A DNA stretch of 64,000 bases from Lytechinus variegatus. Lineage: Eukaryota > Echinodermata > Echinoidea > Temnopleuroida > Toxopneustidae. Below, in pieces: positions 30,203-42,900 of this stretch (the first letter of the stretch is position 1; each line of letters starts with the position of its first letter). The notes beneath the pieces are model-generated. The model worked only from the letters and a program-made list of their open reading frames with translations, was not told the origin of the DNA and made no database searches. The stretch spans positions 41,310,922 through 41,374,921 of the forward strand of contig NC_054743.1 of NCBI RefSeq assembly GCF_018143015.1, in the 5' to 3' direction. A program made the position numbers and the translations under genes.

Positions 30203-32485
30203 ATTTAAGTAGGGGTTCATGATCACGATGATGTATCAAGAAAAGGGGCCAAGCGCTTGTACTGATGCGTCAATAGCAACAGTTGTACAGTAATTGGTTC
30301 AGTGCTTGATTGTATCATGAGCCAGTTTATGACCTATATTTATCAGTTTATTACCTGAGAGTTTTCAGATATTTTGCTCAATTCCGTATGAATGGTAAAG
30401 AGCATCTAATTTGTAAAATATATCTGTACTACAAGTGATCTGATGCATTGGTATGTCGTCTGAACGTATCATGTAAAACGACGATCTTGCACTACGCATA
30501 AATTATACTGTAAATTATTTTAGATTTCAAAATATTTTATTTATTTTATATGAATTTGTTAAATTCGCATACTCTGCATGGAATATAACTATTGTATATC
30601 AATAGTATGTAGGTGATAAACATGTGAAATCTTTTGTACAAAATGTAGGATAATAGTGATACTAATACTTCTGCAAATAAAATGATAATTTCACAATTTG
30701 ATCAGTTATGATTTTACGTTACAAGAGTTATGAATTTACGTTACAAGGAAGAAATGAAATGCATGAACAGCTAGCACGCTTCAAAACGACCCCTAAATAA
30801 CAATTTTATTATATTGCTTACAAAAAAAAATACTGGTAGGCCTACATCTGTTAATGTAGTATATTCAGTCACTTTTTGTAGTTGTAACTTAATATACCAA
30901 TTAAATTAATTTATATTTCAAAAAATTATCTTGTCTTTTTTATCTACATGCTAATTATCTTTAAAGAAATAAATTTCATAAATCAATGAGCCAATTCTAA
31001 ACCATACAAATGGCTATTCAATAAGATATGATTTGAAGTTTATATCATACATTATGGTTTATTTTGATGAACATGATATTTCTGAAGAAAAAGGTTAACA
31101 AATAATTTCTCATTTGAGTCATGGTTTATTTCCAGAATGTTTGAAAAATGTACATACCTGTGTATCAAAAATCAAGCCAATATTCCTTTTTACTACCTCT
31201 GCAAATATGATTTTTAGATTATTTATTTTAGGTTTCGGTTTAAATTACAAAATATGCACGTTGTAAGAAAAGAATAGCATTTTTCTATTTTCATTCATCA
31301 AATGTATATTATAAAGATTACTCTGGTGTGCGTGGTATAGGCCTATAGCTATTTTGCTGAAAATAATCTTGTAATGTAAAGCTTCATCGTGAATGTACAG
31401 ATATATGTATGAATATTAAGAAGTAAGAAATGTATCATAATATTGAGTAATCTCTGTGTTTTCAAATTTGTCGAATTATAGGTGTATTAAAAAATGCATT
31501 ATTAAAAAATACATTGATAGTGGTGAAAACGCATTTGAGTCTATATATAAGTTCAAAATCGAAATTGTCTTCCCCACTACTATTGTAAATTCTTTTGAGT
31601 TTGCATTTTGTGACCAATTCTCAAAATTTCCAGCGCTTTGTTTTAATGTTTGTAAAAAGTTTGTAACTTGAGGAAATCGTGGATGTTTCATTTAATTGAG
31701 ATGAAGTCTCTCACTTTGATATTTTTGTTGTCTCTTTTCATTTAACAATAATGTCACAAGATTAATCACACAATAATAAACGCACACGTATCAAAACCAA
31801 GACACTTATCTATCAATAGTCTTTCTTGTTAATAAAGATCTAGTTGCTTTTACTTTCATTTGTCCTTTGAATACAAGTTATGATTAGTAAATAGCGAGAA
31901 TGAGTGGTGTGAGATGATTGATGCCACTTTGCATTCATAAAGAGTTGGTTTCTAGAGGCATTTTATATATTTTCTAAAATTTACTTCCTCATTTAGATAG
32001 GCCTTGCTATAAATTTGAACAAGACTCCTACTATTACCTTTAAATGGTGATCTTTGATATTTGCTAGTGGAAAGTACAAACGTTTTATTCTAAACCTCAT
32101 CAACGTAGGTACACGCTTGGTTGAATAACGCGAGTATATCTCACATATTTGACGTCTTTATATTCATATTACTGACCAAAAAATAGAACATTTACAACCA
32201 AACATTTCAGCAATCCACAAATACATTCAAATGAGAATTGTGTAATCCGTCATCGGGGTCCACATGATCGTCGTCTTACGAAAAGAAATAATGAAAAGTG
32301 GGAAATACTTGACTGGAAAGACAAGATATCTTCATACTTTTCCCCAAAACCAAATATTTTGGGGGTAGGGTTAATTAATAACCGATGAAGAACTTGTAGG
32401 AGATTGGGTTAGGGTTAGTGATCTGGGTAACATCAATTCAAACGCAAAATCGTATATGCATGAGACCATTAACATTTACTTCAAA
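30203..32485. other. Region downstream of receptor E
   Basis: AT-rich, no gene recognised. An AATAAA at about 30676-30681 is a candidate poly(A) signal for receptor E. I looked for YAKPD- or YCS-type tail sequence and saw none. Confidence 0.45.
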
Positions 32486-32790
32486 GGCAATATTCATAAT
32501 AGGATTACAATTTGTAAATATAAGAGAAGCAGACTATATTAGAATAATCGTATGTGAGTGCAATAATACTTACTACATAGGCAATATTCATGATAATGGG
32601 ATTGCATTTTATATATAAGAGAAGCAAACTATTACTGAAATTGGAATATTCGTGTGTGAGAATCCAATAAAAAGTACTTCATAGGCAATATTCATGATAA
32701 TGAGATTAGATTTGTATATATAAGAAAAGCAGACTATTACTGCAATTAGAAGAATCCGGAGAAGAATAAACGAAAGATTTCACCGTATTC
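32486..32790. repeat. Three degenerate tandem copies of a ~100-bp unit
   Basis: GGCAATATTCAT starts at 32486, 32580 and 32684. Each copy continues with a TATAAGAGAAGCA-type segment and a CGTGTGTGAG-type segment. Spacing is 94 and 104 bases. AT-rich and non-coding. Confidence 0.7.
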
Positions 32791-35208
32791 AGCGAGTTTG
32801 AAAATGTGGATATTAAAAAAAGAAGAGTAGAGGACTATAGAATGCGTGCAAGAGCGATATGGAGAGGGTGGTTGTTTTTTAAGAGACACAAAATTTATTT
32901 AAAGTTTCTTTCTAAATAAGCCTATGCGTTTTGCGTATTCTGAAGGCATGGAAAGATAGTTTACAACTATTCACTTCTGACATGATGGGCCTCAGAATAT
33001 TTACATTATAGGAAAAAAAATACATGTTACATAGATGGGCTAAAAATTACTGACTCATTTTCTCTCAAAACGCGATCAGCAAAATAAAATGTAGAAAATA
33101 ATGAGGGTAGCTCTTTAGCAGATAAACTAACTTGTAACTTTTTAAAATCTTCTTTTAAAAAGTTTGCGTAAATGGGGATCTCTGCTTAAGAGAAATATTT
33201 TAAGCCCGAGAGAATGCATAATTATGTCTGTGTTTGAGGTTTTACTTCGTTATTGTTCATCTCTCCGAATCCCGTTTGATATTACGTAACACTGAGCACT
33301 AAAGACCTTTCTTCATGTTCTTAGGCGATATTCTTCTTTTGTTCCGTTCCTCGGCACATTGGCCACTCGTGGGTAAAGGTCGCCGGAACATCGTTGAGAA
33401 AGCAAACACTCGTCTTAAAAATCATGAATAAAGTGGACCTGTTAATAATACAGCGTTCGTATTAAGTCGAAATAAACGATGGACGTGTCACGGTATCACC
33501 ATCTATCACCGCCGTTTCCCACTTTCATACCAAACCCAATTTCGTAGAGCTTCAGACTGGCGTGATTGAGGAAGAACAGTTTTACTGTTGAAGTGAACAT
33601 GTGACAAGATTGAAAACAAATGGTACTGGTTCCATCGTAAAACAAGGTAATTATCAAATGTAGCACTGTAGATATCGCTGTTTAACTGTGTCAAGTTTTA
33701 AATGTGCTTTTATCCGGCCCTTTCCGGGCATTATGTGAGCATGTCTGTAGAATCGTTTGTTTATTGGTGTATCAGGTGTGTAGGTCCCTTTATCCCCTTT
33801 GTCTAAGGTACTGGGCAAGTAATGAGTGGGAGATTTATGAAAGCCATGTTATGAATATGTGTTGCCTGACTAGCATGACGTATTACTAGTAATTGTTATG
33901 CGGTATAAAAATGATCAAAATCACATTCCTATGTGTTGCAGTGATATGCCCGAATTCCAAAACCAATCTTTGGCGAATACAAAATGCAGTTTTTATCCGT
34001 TTGCATATAAGGATGCCCAAAATAAATTCAGGTGAACTATCTAAGGGGCCGGGGATTTGTCAGTGTGATCTTTGGTGATAAAATATATGGAGCTATGTGT
34101 TGATAGCTCCATGATAAAAAATAAGATAAATAACACACGAATGTAAGTTCAATATCATTTAGTAAGGCATATTACCTATTTTCAGTCTTGTACATCATGT
34201 AAATATCAACGAACTAAAAAGATTATCCATTCCCTTGGCATTTCCGGGTCATTTTTTTTTTATTACTTTCATGATTGAGACTCTTGCATATTACAGACTG
34301 TACCTCTTTCGGTATTGATGGGGGTTGGCTTTTTATTTATTTTTATTGATTCAATAAATAACGTTATATTCTTTGCCGCGGTCATTAAATGTAATCTCGG
34401 TGATTTAGGCAAGTAATCAACCTTATGATAATAACAATAATGTTTTTAATGACGTTACTTGGAAAGGGAATATCACTCACAAAAGATAGTCCCTATGTGC
34501 TGAAATATATAAAGATATGTTAGAACATAAAAAAAATAATTTCATGTCTGGTACTGTTTAACAATCACTAATGGTATGTAGTCAACTGGCAAGAGCCACA
34601 AAATTATGGACATTAAATTACATTCAAGTACTGTATGTTACGTTACGAAGGTTTTGCTCTAGTATTGGCCAATCAGTCATGCCAATCATTGAAAATGTCG
34701 AGTTATATACACCATTGGAGACAAGAATAATTAACATGAGGCACCGAATTATGATGCTAATAAAGACTGTAATAGTAGGTTGAAGTTAGCTTTCTTTCAA
34801 CACTTTCTTTGCGTGATGCTAATGGCGTGAGTTCATTATGAGACGATGCTTGCACGCTATAAGGAAATCAAAATACATTCTGCTTTTGTCTGGTTCAATA
34901 GATGTTAATGAGGGTTTGAACCGATAGTGTTTCCTTGGTAAACGGCCAAGGGAAAACGAGAACTACGTTTTTCTTTTATCTATACCAGATAATCCCTGGT
35001 ATAGAAAAAGTCCCAAACCTTTTGTATCTTATTCTTTTTTTTCTATAGTAAGGGCCTACTGGGGAAAATCACCTTTCGCCCATACCCATTACCATGATTG
35101 CCTAGGATAGTTTTATCAGATCAACTCAATCGGATTTTGCAAATGATTAGATTCTTGACTCGACATTTTTTTTATCTTATAACATGAATAAGAAACGTAA
35201 CTATCTTT
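32791..35208. other. Intergenic region
   Basis: No recognisable gene. A short hairpin formed by TCTATACCAG and CTGGTATAGA lies at about 34978-35006. The short open frames lack domain features. Confidence 0.4.
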
Positions 35209-35216
35209 ATCCGACA

Positions 35217-35374
35217 CAGTGGCGGATCCAGAGGGGCACATCCGACCCTTGCCCACCCCCCCCCCTTTCTTGAAAGTCTTTAAAATAGTGGAAAATGCAT
35301 GTCGTGCATGAGCAAGAGACCTTTTCGGGGTGGCTGCCAAACTTTTTCTTTGGAAAATCCTGGACCCGCCCCTG
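35217..35374. mobile_element. 158-bp hAT-type MITE with exact 8-bp target duplication
   Basis: The ends CAGTGGCGGATCCAG and CTGGACCCGCCCCTG are inverted repeats with the CAGTG start common in hAT elements. The flanking octamers ATCCGACA (35209-35216) and ATCCGACA (35375-35382) are identical. The termini match the 1.77-kb element at 12470-14236, so this is a short relative. A poly-C tract follows the left end. Confidence 0.9.
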
Positions 35375-35382
35375 ATCCGACA

Positions 35383-36450
35383 TCCTCATAAATAACTACA
35401 TCCTAGCAGTAATCAGAAGTGCGTCTACGGGTGGAGATCTTATTCCAACTTTGTTCCATAAAGAATTTGATGAAATACATTCTGACCAAAGATTTCGCCA
35501 CAACAAGACTTGAATGTTCATTTAGTCATGTGCTCAGCTTCCAATCTTGTTTTTTGAAAATTAATATCAATATTCTTTTTTGCGATAAAAACTCAAAAAT
35601 AGTGGCATAGAACATAGGACATCAAAAGCAAGTGTAGCTAAAAAAAAAAACCTGTTTCCTTGAAATATGAACACGGGGTAGCTTAGATACTATGGTCCAG
35701 ACAGTCCGTAGACTGGACTAGTCTCATTTTCAAAATTACACATCTCGCGAATTCTTGTTGTAAGAAATTGTGGCATAAAGATATTAGCTTCTTTAATTAT
35801 CATAGGTAAAATAATGTTCTGTTGTTTCTTCTTTTCTTTTACATCTAGACAAGCCTGACGTTATGCCAAGATGCTGCACAAACCTACTGGAGATCTTTCA
35901 CCTACAGAACTAAGTTTGATGATAACCTCATGTAGAATAAGAGTGCAATGGTGATGTAGATGAGGCTTCTTCAAAGACACTGCAATGGCTGAACGATCCT
36001 GACGAACATCTTATACGATACTTCTCAAGGAAACATGGAGGAAATAATCATTGGCTTTTATATTTTCTAGATTTACTAAAATAATATAATTCAGTGGACG
36101 AGGTCGGGTTCGTGTAGAGGCATGATCCAGTCTTTAAGTCAAGGGTTCCAGGTGTTTAAGAAAAAAAGACGCGGGCGTCTGTATAAAAATCATTCCAGGA
36201 ACAACATAGAAGATAAGAATGAGTGTAAACATATGGACTAAGAAACTAAGATCAGGAAGTGATTATATGAAGTTCATCAAAGATACCTCGAGATTGAACA
36301 AAAAGAGGATACCATTATTGGTATTACCTGGTCCTCCTGGTCTCTACAAAGGGACGTAAATATTTATTGGACAATAGTGTAGTAAGAGCTGATCGCGGGG
36401 ACTGTTTGACGTATTATTCATTGGGCCTAGCAAGATACTCGTCAGTGACA
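35383..36450. other. Upstream region of the GT92 gene
   Basis: AT-rich sequence with no other gene. The open frame of the GT92 gene extends upstream to 36367, but only with a TTG codon; the first ATG in frame is 36451. The promoter cannot be identified. Confidence 0.35.
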
Positions 36451-37887
36451 ATGCTCACCAGGACACTTCGTTTAGGTGCTCTCCGCATTGGAAGAATTTT
36501 ATCATGTAAGTCGAGGTTTTGGCCCTCCCTTGCTCTAGTGACTATCGTGCTTTATCTCATTGGATCATTGTCATTCATGCTTCAGGACAAATCTTTATCA
36601 AGTCTAGGCTTTGTACATAATTCCGATACAAAGCTCAGGGAACTGCTGGATTTACCAAGTCTCAGGGACCAACCGCCGTCGTCTTGCAAAGCTAAGATAA
36701 AGGTGATCGACGATCAGGCTTTGGGAGACGGTTGCTTCTTCCGTGATCGTATACATTGCGACGGCATGCCGACAATCAATTCCGCTTTTGTAGACGTGGT
36801 CGATAGTAACGTCGTGTTTATCGGCACTCACTTCCAGAATGATTCGTGGATCAACGATACATTCCTTTGCGAATTTCCCGATGGCAATGTATCGATGGTA
36901 GATCCTTTGATTGTTGATGATCGCAGCATGGGTGCACAGCCGCAGTATGTCTTCGTCATGACCTGCCTGGTGCCGGCGATCTACCTCACCTCTTTCTTAC
37001 CGCATGATCTTCCAACCAAGCTTGAGGTGGACCTCATCAAACTCTCAACTCCGGTTCAAAGCTATCGCAACATACCACTCTGTAAAGCCGGATGGAATAA
37101 AGTCCATTATGTATCCATTTGTACGATGGTCAATAACGTTGATGAATACTTTGAAGATTGGTTGTTGTATTACCGTTACATGGGGATCGACCATGTGTAT
37201 GTGTATGACAATTCTAAAGATGGAACATTGGTAGGAGTTCTCGATCGCTTCATCAGCCTTGGATTCGTCACCATAATCCCTTGGGCGCATACTTTCACAC
37301 CGACAAAGACATACCTCGAGGTCCAAATCGCTCATGAAAACGACTGCCTTTGGCGACATCGACACGACACGGACTGGATCCTTAAAATCGACGTCGATGA
37401 ATTTATGCAGCCGATGTTCGAGGCACCCACCAGACTGGTCGATTTCCTGCACGGGTTTGAAGAAAAGCTACCGCCATCGGTGGGCATCGTCCGCGTTCGG
37501 AACTGGTTCTTTTCGCGTCCGTCGTCGAACGTTAGCAAGGCGATCATGTCGGGAAATTCTGTCATCGAGAGAAATCCTTGGCGGAGTCCCGAACCGACTC
37601 GAGAAGGGCGTGGTCGCGAAAAGTGTTTCATCCGTCCCCAATGGGTGCATTACTTCAAGATACACGCCATGAAACTCGGCGGTGACAGTGTGACTTTGAA
37701 TCCCTATACTGAAATACGACTTGCACATTACAGAAGTGAGAATCCAAGGCATCGAAATTTTCACATTCACAAATTCATCCCGGATGATAGCATGGTGAAA
37801 TTATGGAAGGCAATAAATAGATGGGTCCTTTTCACCAAGGACAGGGTAGTTGTCTACGGTTATAGGAAACACAGATATATAACATGA
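36451..37887 (+). CDS. Glycosyltransferase family 92 (DUF23) type II membrane protein
   Basis: 478 residues from the ATG at 36451. A short basic cytoplasmic segment precedes one membrane anchor at about 24-46 (FWPSLALVTIVLYLIGSLSF), the topology of Golgi glycosyltransferases. The GT92 domain starts with VSICTMVNNVDEYFEDWLLY (about 221) and continues with MGIDHVYVYDNS, the first nucleotide-sugar block of the family. The metal-binding DxD motif is in ILKIDVDEFM (D314-V-D316). The C-terminal third has the aromatic and His-rich WVHYFKIHAMK segment. GT92 enzymes characterised in animals transfer galactose to glycan acceptors (for example core fucose in nematodes); the acceptor here is unknown. The coding region is one exon, common for this expanded family. 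AATAAA at 37985-37990, about 97 bases after the stop, is a likely poly(A) signal. Confidence 0.9.
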   Translation: MLTRTLRLGALRIGRILSCKSRFWPSLALVTIVLYLIGSLSFMLQDKSLSSLGFVHNSDTKLRELLDLPSLRDQPPSSCKAKIKVIDDQALGDGCFFRDRIHCDGMPTINSAFVDVVDSNVVFIGTHFQNDSWINDTFLCEFPDGNVSMVDPLIVDDRSMGAQPQYVFVMTCLVPAIYLTSFLPHDLPTKLEVDLIKLSTPVQSYRNIPLCKAGWNKVHYVSICTMVNNVDEYFEDWLLYYRYMGIDHVYVYDNSKDGTLVGVLDRFISLGFVTIIPWAHTFTPTKTYLEVQIAHENDCLWRHRHDTDWILKIDVDEFMQPMFEAPTRLVDFLHGFEEKLPPSVGIVRVRNWFFSRPSSNVSKAIMSGNSVIERNPWRSPEPTREGRGREKCFIRPQWVHYFKIHAMKLGGDSVTLNPYTEIRLAHYRSENPRHRNFHIHKFIPDDSMVKLWKAINRWVLFTKDRVVVYGYRKHRYIT

Positions 37888-37984
37888 TCAATTCGGTCAC
37901 TTCTAAGGGTAAGCAAGCATGCAAAAATGTTGCCACCATGCAGCGTTGCCAAATTCTGCGTTCTGTATTGAATTTTTATATTTG

Positions 37985-37990
37985 AATAAA
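37985..37990 (+). other. Polyadenylation signal of the GT92 gene
   Basis: Canonical AATAAA about 97 bases after the stop codon, on the coding strand. Confidence 0.6.
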
Positions 37991-38575
37991 CATTATTTCA
38001 AGTAGAACTCAGGTGATCTATTGTATTGCATAACTTTAGCTAATGTTATTGGCATTTCGATATTAACATGTATAAGCGAAAGATATGCTCAAACCCAGTA
38101 TTTTAATGCTTTTCACTGCCTTGGGAGTGTTTTGGGTGCATGGATGCAATGATTTTGTTTTCCTGCTTTATTCGTTAATTGAAACAAACTTTTGAAATAA
38201 ATATAATAGAAATGTTACCTTAATTTTTGTTTTCGGAAGCTTATCAGGCACTGTGTCGAATCCTAGCAGAGACTCAACCATTTACGAAGCATGTTGTCAC
38301 GCATTCATTCGTATGTAACACAATCTGAAATGTATTTGAACCTGTATACCTATAGAAGCAGATATTCACCACATTCAAAATAAAATTTTACATGATATAT
38401 TTCTGAAAAATATAAGTGGGTCGTAATATAGCATGACCTTGCGTAAAGAAGAGAATATCAAAAAGGTAAACCACGTAGTCTTTACTATTTCATAGAACAT
38501 TAGCTGAAAAATAAGGATTCTCACTGTTTTCAGTAATTTAAGATTGTGGAAATTAATACCTTCTAGTTATAAGGG

Positions 38576-38695
38576 GTACACTCTCAAAATGACAGGATGA
38601 AAAAGGGTAAAATACCATTAAGACCAAGGAGTTACAAACGATATCATTCATTCGGCTTATTTCCCCTCTTCCAGTCTTACTCGTTTAGAGTGTAC
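38576..38695. mobile_element. Short MITE with GTACACTCT ends
   Basis: GTACACTCTCAAAA at the left is paired with TTTAGAGTGTAC at the right; length is about 120 bp, with no coding. Superfamily unresolved. Confidence 0.6.
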
Positions 38696-39548
38696 ATGTA
38701 ATTATATGGATTATGAACATAATCCATTATGTTCGTTATATGAACGTTATAATTTAGCTAACATCAATGCATGAATGAGAAATAGCATGAAGTCCAAGTT
38801 GGGGCGAAATTGAGTTGGAATGCGGTTTATTGCTCTTTGACCATAAGTCCATACAAAAGTCCATTATTTATAGTTCTTTGTGTATTGAGTTTCCCCTGAA
38901 ATCAGCCAAAAAATGATGATGCTCCAATTTGTCATTGCTTACATTTCATATTGAATATTGACAATAATTAACAAAAAAAAACAAATTAATGACGGAAGTA
39001 TGTTATGCTTCGCAGAATCATACGGTAAATACGTGTGTTTGGCAATCATAGCAATATAGACTGATATAATGATCAATTAACCAACCTCATTGAACCTCGG
39101 TCTGCCATGTCTAGCAGTATCAGCGATTGTCGGTGTGTTATTTTCTGCGAATGCAATCAATCTGTTCGTGATAATTGTGGCAATTGAATGTTGACTCAAA
39201 TACAATATTATATTCCTTTTTGATAATGTATAATTCAATATGTATATTATGTATAAGACCCGCATCACTTTGTAATGGAAATAGACCGCTCTAAATTATG
39301 CACAAAAGTTTTTGTTATATATTGCCTTAATGAGTATGCACATGAAGTCATTAACCGGTATTATGCAAGTTCGAGTCGATAGATAGCTGATTTATTTATG
39401 CGTGCACGGTTCGTTTACACATAGACCTACCTCAATCGTATTATTTTTTGAAGAAAAATAAATAAAACAACAAAAGTCTCTTTGGAAATTCACTTACTGC
39501 AATCATGTTACTGCTGTTCTTTCCATTTTCATGTTTGTTGGCCTAACT
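38696..39548. other. Intergenic region
   Basis: AT-rich, nothing recognised beyond short low-complexity words. Confidence 0.4.
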
Positions 39549-39651
39549 CCTGGTCATAAATTTTCAAGGTGCCATCTTTGCTTCCTGGACATTGAAGAGT
39601 TGTCGATAGTGCGTAGGTGGATTTAGAGTCCGATGTTCATTTATGACCAGG
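39549..39651. mobile_element. 103-bp element with perfect 13-bp inverted ends
   Basis: CCTGGTCATAAAT (39549-39561) and ATTTATGACCAGG (39639-39651) are exact reverse complements. No clear target duplication and no coding capacity. Confidence 0.6.
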
Positions 39652-40300
39652 TTTTGTTCAGTTGAAATGTATTCCATATCTTGATGAAAATTCAATATAT
39701 AGACAAATATTAGGCCTATAAAATTATGTGAAACAAACGACAATATTTAATATGAGGATAGGATTAGTGAGGGAGGCAGAACCCCTTCGGCCGATGTCTC
39801 ATGCACCCCCAGTGCCCCGCGATAGGCTAATTTTACACCGCAGAACAATGAATAAACAAAATTAAAGTAAACGAAAAAAATACAAAGTTAAACAAAAGAT
39901 AAACTGATAATATGATATATATATACGTGTACATATTTACCCTCACATGATTGCAACACTAAAGAAGCCGGAGGAGATCCGACGAGTTAGATATGTTAGT
40001 GGCCATCATACCTTAATTGAAAGTTGCGATCATTTTGCTCCTGTGCCACTTGAAAGGCATGCGAAAGCACTTCATGCTAATAGAGTAGTCTTTTTTGAAA
40101 ATTCTCGTGTAAACTGGTGAAACTTAAATCAATCAATGAAAATGCCACAAAGGGGATTAAATATCACTATCATGACCAGTTGACCACATTATGTTTCAAT
40201 ATTACCTCAGATTTGAGAGGGAAAATGAAAATATGCCTTGATGATTAAACTACTGAGTGAAAAAAAATACACTGAACATTAATGCCATAAAAGTGAGTTA

Positions 40301-40414
<114 letters not shown>

Positions 40415-40517
40415 CGATCAACGTTTTTTTAATAGGTTCATATAGAACAATTGAATATTGTTTTTCCGTGTGGGATCGCGCCCCACCAGAAAATCTTCAA
40501 GATAAACTTTAAAAACT

Positions 40518-40660
40518 CAAAGAAGAGCAGCACGATTTGTATCTAACAAGTATCAACGCACAAGTAGTGTTGATTATTTTAAAATGGGATACTCTCCAAG
40601 ACAGGAGAACAAGTAGCCGGCTTATATTTCAAAAATACATCCCCATCCTATCGTTAAAGA
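40518..40660 (+). mobile_element. Small reverse-transcriptase C-terminal remnant
   Basis: Two frames together encode QRRAARFVSNKYQRTSSV and then WDTLQDRRTSSRLIFQK. This is the familiar segment C-terminal to the reverse transcriptase in many non-LTR elements. A frameshift separates the halves. The fragment follows the (TTGA)n array. Confidence 0.7.
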
Positions 40661-40992
40661 CTCTTACAGAATGATATTGAAGACTATATATCTCTTTGAA
40701 AATATGAATTATTATTACATTACTAAAGCATTGGAAGTTTATGTTATTCCACACCAATTTTATAAAACGATTGATGGTATATATATATATAACAAAGCGC
40801 GTGGTCTTGCAATGCATGCCCATTTGAATGAAAATCATACTTCACGTCACATTTTCCATTGGAAAAAAAATTAACGTTGACAGTATACATTTTTTTTTAC
40901 TTTTCAATACTGAGGGGCAAGGACCATCATTTTTTTCTAGAAAAGATTATCGGCCGATATTTCATAATTAATGAATGAGATTGATGAGGCAA

Positions 40993-41072
40993 ATTAGCCG
41001 ATGATAAAGGGACTTACAGTTTAATAAAAATCTTGTTTTATTAAACTGTAAGTCCCTTTATCATCGGCTAAT
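40993..41072. repeat. Perfect 37-bp hairpin
   Basis: Arms 40993-41029 and 41036-41072 are exact reverse complements (beginning ATTAGCCGATGATAAAGGG) around a 6-base spacer, ATCTTG. I saw no obvious flanking target duplication. Confidence 0.9.
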
Positions 41073-41859
41073 GCATTTAAGGTATTTCTGAGTTCAATGA
41101 AGCTGGTGTTTCTAAACGTCTTATGTTATTTTTGTTGGGGGCTGTAGAAACTGTTATAACACATATACATTAGCTTAACTTATATCTGGACATTATTTTG
41201 ACCTATATTATGATGGCAATCGAATAATAAATTAGGAATCGATTTATGGTGCATTTTATCGATAGCAGACCAGGTGAGGGGGGCAGAAACCAATCGATAG
41301 TATGCAGTCGAATTCTTTTTGATGGTGTTTTTTTTTTGTCTGATAAATTCGCGTAATAACACCCCGTAAAAAAAAGAGACATGCATATGCAAGTGGGGAC
41401 CTTTTTTTTTCTTTTTCTTTCTTTTTTTTCTTTGCTTGTCAAATTTTTCTTTTACAATAAATGGACCCGCTCTCATCCCCTTTTTAAAATCCTCTATCTG
41501 CCCTTGGTAGGCCTATAATGAGAAATATTATGCATTGCTTTTGTTTCGCTTTTTCATCTTCTTCTTCTGATAAAGTACAGTCCACCGACTGGTGTATTGT
41601 CGTACTATATTAGGCAGGTCCGGTGTGGAGTATGTACAGTGCCATTTTAATAGTATGGGTATTAGTATTTTCTATCCTTCCATAGGTTTGTGTGAAAAAC
41701 GTTGGAAGCAACTTACATGTCTGCATTCATCAAGAACCAATAAAATAACTTGTTTAGCCTAATTATGTTTTTTGTTCACGCGTAATAAAATTTAAAAAAT
41801 AAACTCTTGCTGTAAGATCGTATCTCTGTGACTAGTAATTCATAGTGCGCCCTCTCTTA

Positions 41860-42240
41860 TTGTAATGCGTAACCAAGTTACGTATCAACTGTGCCAGCTA
41901 GCTAGCTCTGATTACCGTAAGCAGGCGAGTGCAGTGGCGGCGCCGCCGGATCTCGAGCGACTCGAACTCCGGACCCAGCTTCCTGCATCCACGTACGATT
42001 CCACGGTAAGCCCGGTCATCGCTCCGGCGTATCGTAGCTAGCTAGCTCGTATTGTCGCGTGACAGTCGCGGCGTCATTATTACGGACTGGTAAATGATGG
42101 TGAGGATGATGTGCACGTCTGACTCTGAGGTATGGGACGTCTAGAATTACAAACACGGCAAAATTTGAGAGCATGATGAGACCGAGATAGCACCAGACTC
42201 CTGACTTTCGAGGTCGAGGCGGAACAACTTCGTTCACAGA
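41860..42240. promoter_or_regulatory. GC- and CpG-rich block, candidate first exon or promoter of the TTLL2-like gene
   Basis: This interval is strikingly richer in GC and CpG than its surroundings (GGCGGCGCCGCCGG, CTCGAGCGACTCG, GTCGCGTGACAGTCGCGGCG). On the plus strand CCACG|GTAAGC at 42005/42006 is a good splice donor. It could join the acceptor CTCCATGTACAG ending near 44526, giving a non-coding first exon for the gene at 44650. CTAGCTAGCT blocks flank the core. A bidirectional promoter is possible. No transcript evidence is available. Confidence 0.45.
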
Positions 42241-42503
42241 TCAGCTGCAGCTTTTTTCAGCATGTCTTGTCAATTGTCATTGCAAACAATGTCACTCATT
42301 GATCTGCCAAAAACGTGATGTGCATTTGTTGAGCAGGTTATTGAGCAGACTAAAGACAATTTATTCAACTTTGGTAAGAAACTAGTTGTGATTAAATCTA
42401 GTTATTATAGGTCCTACAGTCCAGATAATACTTGCGGCCCAGTGTGTTAGTGTGGAAATGCAGAGCACGCGGGGTTTAATACTATTATATAATTATAATA
42501 ATA

Positions 42504-42553
42504 GATGCCGCACTGTGCACGAGCCGCTTGCGACGAGTGCCCAGTGTGCATCA
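42504..42553. mobile_element. Foldback element core
   Basis: GATGCCGCACTGTGCACGAG pairs with CGAGTGCCCAGTGTGCATC around the loop CCGCTTGCGA. The centre resembles the foldbacks near 171-185 and 47820-47837. Related sequence (TTGTTTTATAAAA) follows to about 42640. Confidence 0.6.
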
Positions 42554-42900
42554 TCTGAAGAAACCGAGCTTTCTCTGCATTTACTTTTACGCACGACAGA
42601 GCGAGTGCATTATTTGTTTTATAAAATAGCAACACAAACAAATTTTTAAAAAGTTACAGTACAGTTTTGTTGGACTTCTCCCGGGACTTCTACCGCACTG
42701 GTTTGCTCGAGCGTGCAATATCAATTTTCGTTGCGCACCTTTTGCACTGCCATGCAGTGCACCAAAAAAGTTGGATGTCCTGTGACGCGTACTGGCCAAT
42801 CACGATGCTTAAAAATACAGAGCTATTTTATAAAACTCATTAAGGCGTTCTAATTTGCTAACTGACAGACATGACTGAAGTGAAGTGACCGGGGCCAATG

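Noticed and set aside
37045..37770. Antisense and shifted frames over the GT92 gene
   Set aside because: They are shadows of the real coding frame, which contains all GT92 motifs.
42016..42237. Minus-strand 73-codon frame with a hydrophobic stretch in the GC-rich block
   Set aside because: It has only a GTG at its start, an internal ATG gives about 52 residues, and no clear donor follows. It could be a first exon of an antisense gene, but evidence is insufficient.
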